Source: Pseudomonas sp. PD9R (GTDB lineage: Bacteria > Pseudomonadota > Gammaproteobacteria > Pseudomonadales > Pseudomonadaceae). From it: 64,000 nt of DNA. Location of the stretch: contig NZ_JAHTMR010000001.1 in NCBI RefSeq assembly GCF_019200975.1, forward strand, positions 513,400 to 577,399, given 5' to 3'. Under the pieces are notes generated by a model, which ran no database searches, had not been told where the DNA came from, and worked only from the letters and a program-made list of their open reading frames with translations. Shown here piece by piece: positions 59,606-64,000 of the stretch. Position numbers and translations under genes: made by a program. The stretch's first letter is position 1; every line of letters begins with the position of its first letter.

Positions 59606-60556
59606 TCATTTTTTGCGCGGGATGAATCCAGGTACACCGGTTTCCACTACCGAATTGAAGCGTATCCGGGTCGTTATGTCCTCACGGATTTCATGCATGG
59701 CCCGATGGGGCAGGGTCGCGATATCAAAATTCTCCCGAATACGGCTTGGTGTGACAGAGGTAGTCAGGAAAGCGGTGCCCCGTTGAACGGCCCAGGCCAG
59801 TGCTACCTGTGCCGGGGTTTTCTGTACGCGTCGGGCGATGCCGGTAATGACAGCGTCTTCCAGTAAGTTGGGTTCCATGGCATGGCCCAGTGGTGCAAAG
59901 GCCAGCACGATGATTCCGTGCGCCTTACAGAACTCCAGCAATTCCCATTCAGGCAAATAAGGATGGGACTCGACCTGCACGACGGCGGGCTTGATCCGGG
60001 CCTGCGCGACAATCTCTTTCAGAGCTTCCAGGGTGATATCGGACAAGCCAATGGACTTGCAGCGGCCGTCATCCACCAGGCGCTCAAGTTCCCGCCAAGT
60101 CTCGATCAATGTCACGCCCGAGTCGTAGATGACATGACCGAATGCATCCCTCGGGTCCTGGTTGTCGCCGGGTTCAAAGGCAAAGGGCGTGTGGATGATA
60201 TAGCAGTCGATATAGTCAACCTGAAGGCGTCGGCAACTGGCCTCGAAAGCAGGCAAAACGCGCTCGGGACGATGGTTGGTGTTCCACAGTTTAGTGGTGA
60301 CGAACAGATCCTCTCGCCGGGCCTTGCCGGCCTCCAGGAATTCCTTGAAGGCCACGCCCACCATTTCTTCATTTCGATAGCGTTCCGCGCAATCGAAATG
60401 GCGAAAGCCGGTTTCCAGCGCGAGTCTGGTTGCCTGGGTTGTCACGCTCAGGTCTTTGAACAGGGTGCCGAAACCAACGGCTGGCATTTCACCAGAGCCG
60501 TGTACAAGTGGAAATGTGGTTTCGCGAAGTGCGTCGAAAATGGGTTCGTAAGACAT
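59606..60556 (-). CDS. Aldo/keto reductase
   Basis: A 316-residue (alpha/beta)8-barrel NADPH reductase. The catalytic set is visible: Asp and Tyr in FDCAERYRNE, Lys in VTTKLWNTNH, and His in CYIIHTPFAF. SIGLSDITLEALKEI and ALAWAVQRGTAFLTTSVTPSRIREN form the cofactor side. It reduces an aldehyde or ketone, perhaps a toxic one. It follows the efflux operon by 96 bp on the same strand. Confidence 0.92.
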   Translation of the reverse strand: MSYEPIFDALRETTFPLVHGSGEMPAVGFGTLFKDLSVTTQATRLALETGFRHFDCAERYRNEEMVGVAFKEFLEAGKARREDLFVTTKLWNTNHRPERVLPAFEASCRRLQVDYIDCYIIHTPFAFEPGDNQDPRDAFGHVIYDSGVTLIETWRELERLVDDGRCKSIGLSDITLEALKEIVAQARIKPAVVQVESHPYLPEWELLEFCKAHGIIVLAFAPLGHAMEPNLLEDAVITGIARRVQKTPAQVALAWAVQRGTAFLTTSVTPSRIRENFDIATLPHRAMHEIREDITTRIRFNSVVETGVPGFIPRKK

Positions 60557-60652
60557 GACTATTACTCCGTTGCCCGGGACCGCAACTGCACAGCGCAGGG
60601 GGCCCTTGTGTAGGTGTTCATGAGCGCATGCGCGACGGTTGTGCAGCGGTGA

Positions 60653-62125
60653 TTACTGATACGAAGGTTTTGGTTCTTCGCGACTGGCCACTCGTTGTTC
60701 GAATACACCGACGGAGTTACCGCCGAGCGCGACAAACAAGCGCACCGTGTCGAGGTATTGCGCGGTCTTCACCTGGATCTGTCCCAGCAACGCCTGCTCG
60801 TAGGCACGCTCCGCCTCAAGTACCTGGAGAATGCTGTTTTCGCCTTGCGCGAACGCTTGCTGGTTCAAGCGAAAACTGGTCTCGGCCGCGCGCAGCGCGT
60901 CTTCCTGTGCAAGGTTTTGCTCGGCGTCATGGTTGATGGCCTGCAACGTATCCGCGACCTGGCCGAACGAACTGATGACCGTCTGCTGGTAGCCGGCGAG
61001 CGTTGCCTTATAGCCTTCGACAGCAGCCTGCTGTTCAGCCTTGAGCGTGCCGCCGTCGAAGAGCGGCCCGGCGATCCCCGCAGCGAAGCCCCAGAGTGCC
61101 GCGCCGCCATTGCCCGAAGCGGCCTGCGCCAGCGATGCAGAGAGCGTTACATGGGGATAGAGGTTGGCGGTTGCCACGCCAACGGCGGCATTGGCGATGT
61201 GCAGTTCAGACTCGGCTTGCAGAATGTCGGGGCGGTCATGGGCCATTTCCGAAGGCAGACTGACGGGCACGTTTGGCGGCAAGGCAAACTCGGCCAGATC
61301 GAAGTCCGGCGCGATCCAGTCGGCCGGGCCCTTGCCCGTAAGGATCGACAGCGCATGGCGTGCTGCATCGCGCTGCTGGGCGAGGGGCGGCAATAACGTG
61401 CGGTCCTGAGCGAGACGAGTCTCGGCCAGCGACACATCGATCTGCGTGGTGCTGCCATTGGCGTGCGCCGAACGTACCAGTTCGAGGTTCTTGGTGTCGT
61501 TGGCCAACAGCTTCTCGACGGCGCGCATCTGTGCGTTGGCAGAGGCCACCAACAAGGCCTGGCTGGCAACATCGCCGGTCAGGGTCAGGTACGCCGCTTC
61601 GTAGCGATGTTTCTGCAGATCGGTAAACGCCTGCTGCTCTTCGACCTGGCGCTTGTTGCCGCCAAAAACATCAAGATCGAAGCCGACCCGCGGGCCGATC
61701 GCATAGAAATTGGAGATCGAAGGGTCTTTCGCGTTGTGCGTCCGTTGACGGCCAGCGGTGGCACCGAAGTCGACCTGCGGATACAGCGCACCTTCTGCAG
61801 CGGCGACGGAGGAGGCCGCCTGGCGGATGGTCGCGTCCGCGGCGACGAGTTCAAGATTGCCGTCGATGGCCCGGCGCACGACCTGGTCGAGTTTTGGCGA
61901 ACGAAAGGTCGACCACCACTCACCGCGTACCTTCTGGCCGAGGCCGATGCGCTGTTCGCCGGGCTTTTGGCCGCTTTGGCCAAGACGTTGCTCGGCCTGC
62001 TGGTCATAGTGCTGCGTCGCGGTGGTCTCGGGGGATTTGTAGTCAGGGCCGACGGTGCAGGCTGACAGGAATACCAGCACCGACAGCGCACTGATTTTCG
62101 ATGGGAACAGATGACGGGATTTCAT
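60653..62125 (-). CDS. RND/MFS efflux outer-membrane lipoprotein (NodT/OprM family)
   Basis: A 490-residue TolC-like channel. The lipobox LVFLSAC is followed by TVGPDYKSPE, the NodT-family opening. The two repeats of the outer-membrane-factor domain include LTGDVASQALLVASANAQMRAVEKL and LNQQAFAQGENSILQVLEAERAYEQA. ATG at 62125 has GGAG eight bases upstream; a GTG three codons before is rejected. It forms the outer part of the tripartite exporter encoded by the two upstream genes (17-bp gap). Confidence 0.94.
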   Translation of the reverse strand: MKSRHLFPSKISALSVLVFLSACTVGPDYKSPETTATQHYDQQAEQRLGQSGQKPGEQRIGLGQKVRGEWWSTFRSPKLDQVVRRAIDGNLELVAADATIRQAASSVAAAEGALYPQVDFGATAGRQRTHNAKDPSISNFYAIGPRVGFDLDVFGGNKRQVEEQQAFTDLQKHRYEAAYLTLTGDVASQALLVASANAQMRAVEKLLANDTKNLELVRSAHANGSTTQIDVSLAETRLAQDRTLLPPLAQQRDAARHALSILTGKGPADWIAPDFDLAEFALPPNVPVSLPSEMAHDRPDILQAESELHIANAAVGVATANLYPHVTLSASLAQAASGNGGAALWGFAAGIAGPLFDGGTLKAEQQAAVEGYKATLAGYQQTVISSFGQVADTLQAINHDAEQNLAQEDALRAAETSFRLNQQAFAQGENSILQVLEAERAYEQALLGQIQVKTAQYLDTVRLFVALGGNSVGVFEQRVASREEPKPSYQ

Positions 62126-62142
62126 TTGGCACACTCCGAAAA

Positions 62143-63639
62143 TTAGTTGGTCGCAGCGGGTTTGCGAAGAAAGACAACCAGTGGGCTCACCACCAGCATC
62201 ACCACCATCAAAATCTTGAACTGGTCGATGACGGCGATAAACGCGGCCTGCCCAGTGATCATTTCGTTGAGCCCGGCAAGTGCTGGCAACGGCGCCGAGG
62301 TCAGCGAGTGCGATGCCGCGCGATAGGGCGTCAGGTTGCTGGCCAGTGCCATGTGCATCGCATGGGTGTTGTTGAAGAAGTACAACTGCACCACCGCAAC
62401 GCCCAGCGTGCTGCCATAGGCGCGCATCAGATTGAAAAAACCGGTGCCTTCCGGGCGGAACTTGGGATCCAGGGTGTTGAACGCCACTTTGCTGATCGAC
62501 GGCATCAGGACGCCAAGGCCAATCCCCTGGATCGCACCGGCAATTGCGACCGGCGACCAGTCCATCAGCGGCGAATAACCGAGCATCATCCAGTTGGCAT
62601 ACGCCACCAGTGCAACGCCTGCCGCAACGAAGAGACGTTGGTCGTAGCGATCGGTAAAACGGTTCATCAGGAAGAACGCCCCGACAAGTCCCGCGCCTCT
62701 CGGCAGCGTCAGGAAACCGGTGGTGGTCGGCGGGTAGCCGAGAATTTCATCCAGCATCGGCGACGTCAGTGCCATGGTCGACAACAGTACGAACCCGAGT
62801 GCGAAAAAGATGATCGTCGACAGTACGTAGTTGCGGTCCTTGAGCAGGCTCTTGTTGACGAAATGCACGTTTGTCGTGAGGACATGCACAACAAACAGGT
62901 AGATCCCCAACACAAAGGCCACCGTTTCGATCCAGATCTCGGGCGAAGCAAACCAGTCCAGGCGCTCGCCACGGTCGAGGAGCATTTGCAGCCCGATCAT
63001 GCCCAGCGTGAACGTGCCGAACCCAAAGAAGTCAAAGGGTGGTTTTTTTTCGGCCTTTTTCTCGGCAAGTACCAGTGTCACCACCAGAAAAATGAAGGCC
63101 GACAGCGGCACACTGGCGTAGAACATCGAACGCCATCCGTGATTGTCGCTGAGCAACGCCCCAATGGTCGGACCGGTGGCAATGCCCAAGAGCACAATGA
63201 GCCCGAGCACCGCGCCGTATTTCGGACGCCGGGCCGGTGGCAATGTCTCCATGGCAATGCCCATCGAGAGAGGTCCGAGCACGCCACCGGCGATGCCTTG
63301 AACAATCCGCGCGCCGATGAATTCCATCGGGGTCGTTGCCGCCGTGGCGAGCAGCAAACCCACGATGAACAGGGCGATTGCGGCTTGGTAGACAAGCTTC
63401 AAGCCGAAGCGCCCGGCCAGCCACTGCGCAATCGGCATGGTGATGGCGCTGGCGCCGAGGTACGCAGTGAATATCCAGCCAGCCTGATCGTCGGTCATCG
63501 ACAGGCCGCCCTGGATAAACCTGAGCGCCGAGTTTGGCACCGGCAGGTTCGCCGACTGCATGAAGGTTGCCAGCAGTGCGGCGAACCTGAGCGAGCGTGC
63601 ACCACCTGCCTCCGGGGTTCCAGCCGCGTTGGCGTTCAT
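62143..63639 (-). CDS. DHA2-family MFS drug exporter (EmrB/QacA-like)
   Basis: A 498-residue transporter with 14 helices. LSMTDDQAGWIFTAYLGASAITMPIAQWLAGRFG is the EmrB motif A region, IVQGIAGGVLGPLSMGIAMETLPPARRPKYGAVLGLIVLLGIATGPTIGALLSDNHGWRSMF holds the antiporter motif C. It would export a hydrophobic toxic compound by proton antiport with the EmrA-like partner. Its start overlaps the stop of the EmrA-like gene by one base (TGATG), so the two are coupled. Confidence 0.94.
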   Translation of the reverse strand: MNANAAGTPEAGGARSLRFAALLATFMQSANLPVPNSALRFIQGGLSMTDDQAGWIFTAYLGASAITMPIAQWLAGRFGLKLVYQAAIALFIVGLLLATAATTPMEFIGARIVQGIAGGVLGPLSMGIAMETLPPARRPKYGAVLGLIVLLGIATGPTIGALLSDNHGWRSMFYASVPLSAFIFLVVTLVLAEKKAEKKPPFDFFGFGTFTLGMIGLQMLLDRGERLDWFASPEIWIETVAFVLGIYLFVVHVLTTNVHFVNKSLLKDRNYVLSTIIFFALGFVLLSTMALTSPMLDEILGYPPTTTGFLTLPRGAGLVGAFFLMNRFTDRYDQRLFVAAGVALVAYANWMMLGYSPLMDWSPVAIAGAIQGIGLGVLMPSISKVAFNTLDPKFRPEGTGFFNLMRAYGSTLGVAVVQLYFFNNTHAMHMALASNLTPYRAASHSLTSAPLPALAGLNEMITGQAAFIAVIDQFKILMVVMLVVSPLVVFLRKPAATN

Positions 63640-64000
63640 CAGAAGTTACCTGCGGTCAACAGCGACTTGAGCGGGTGCCACCAAGGCGTGCGATGGCCGG
63701 TGTCGACTTTTACCGTGGCGCTGGTGCCTGAGAACAGCGGCAGGGTGGCGTCGATCGCATCAAGTTCGAGGCGCACCGGTACTCGCTGGACAACCTTGAC
63801 CCAGTTGCCAGTGGCATTTTCTGGTGGCAGCAGGGCGAAATCCGATCCGGCACCGGGGCTCATGCTGACAACGTGGGCCTTGAACACGTGGTCAGGGTAG
63901 GTATCGATGCTGATGGTCGCTTCCTGGCCGGGGCGCATGTGCGTCACCTCGGTTTCGCGGAAGTTGGCCTCGACCCAGATCTCGTGATCGGAAATCAGCG
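63639..64000 (-). CDS. HlyD/EmrA-type membrane-fusion protein, 5' part cut by window edge
   Basis: Only about 120 C-terminal residues are present; the frame stays open to the right edge. ISDHEIWVEANFRETEVTHMRPGQEATISIDTYPDHVFKAHVVSMSPGAGSDFALLPPENATGNWVKVVQRVPVRL is the EmrA barrel domain with its conserved FRET-x-x-x-x-xRPGQ and SPGAGSxFALLPPxNATGNWVK blocks. It links the inner-membrane exporter to the outer-membrane channel. Confidence 0.94.
   Translation of the reverse strand, partial: LISDHEIWVEANFRETEVTHMRPGQEATISIDTYPDHVFKAHVVSMSPGAGSDFALLPPENATGNWVKVVQRVPVRLELDAIDATLPLFSGTSATVKVDTGHRTPWWHPLKSLLTAGNF

Overview
The window looks like chromosomal DNA of a Pseudomonas, most likely of the P. 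fluorescens group. The evidence is the high-GC codon use, the gene families present (DUF2790, DUF3313, DUF1302/DUF1329, a LigD with phosphoesterase-ligase-polymerase order, FecI/FecR/TonB-receptor sets), and many copies of a GTAGGAGCTGCCGCAGGCTGCGATC-type REP element together with its RAYT transposase. There are no rRNA or tRNA genes, phage or classical insertion sequences in view.

Layout. 0-4 kb: end of a DUF533 protein, a small cupin, and DNA ligase D. 4-38 kb: a catabolic and transport region. A minus-strand unit (arylsulfatase, FadL porin, DUF3313 lipoprotein) diverges from a plus-strand unit (DUF2092, Gly-rich secreted protein, second DUF3313 lipoprotein). Then follow a five-gene minus-strand beta-oxidation operon (enoyl-CoA hydratase, SCP-x-type thiolase, acyl-CoA dehydrogenase, SDR, acyl-CoA synthetase), a divergent aldehyde dehydrogenase, a second membrane-anchored sulfatase with a DUF2889 gene, an alpha-methylacyl-CoA racemase, a GMC alcohol oxidase/dehydrogenase, a divergent AraC regulator, the RAYT gene, an SdsA-type alkylsulfatase, and a DUF1302-DUF1329-YCF48-MMPL export/import module. 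Read together, these genes could release an alcohol from a sulfate ester, oxidise it to acid, activate it with CoA, racemise a 2-methyl branch and shorten the chain. The true substrate is not shown by the sequence.

35.1-36.4 kb holds a tandem array of 12 REP doublets with a 104-105 bp period and a higher-order pattern, placed between two convergent genes. 36.4-40.3 kb is an iron-uptake set (TonB receptor, FecR, FecI) behind a strong Fur-box-like palindrome. 40.4-47.7 kb is a run of small, mostly unrelated genes (lipoprotein, DUF3303-like, Ohr, LOG-family, AzoR, MocR regulator with a divergent AhpD-like protein and an SMR exporter).

47.7-58.1 kb is a one-direction cluster: LysR regulator, Rieske oxygenase, aldehyde dehydrogenase, rubredoxin/rubredoxin-reductase fusion, FAD amine-oxidase-like protein, EutQ-like cupin, MFS transporter and BCCT transporter. 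It most likely takes up and breaks down a quaternary or other methylated amine. 58.2-64 kb holds a DUF2790 protein, a LysR regulator, an aldo/keto reductase and a tripartite drug-efflux operon (EmrA-like, EmrB-like, OprM/NodT-like lipoprotein) that is cut by the right edge.
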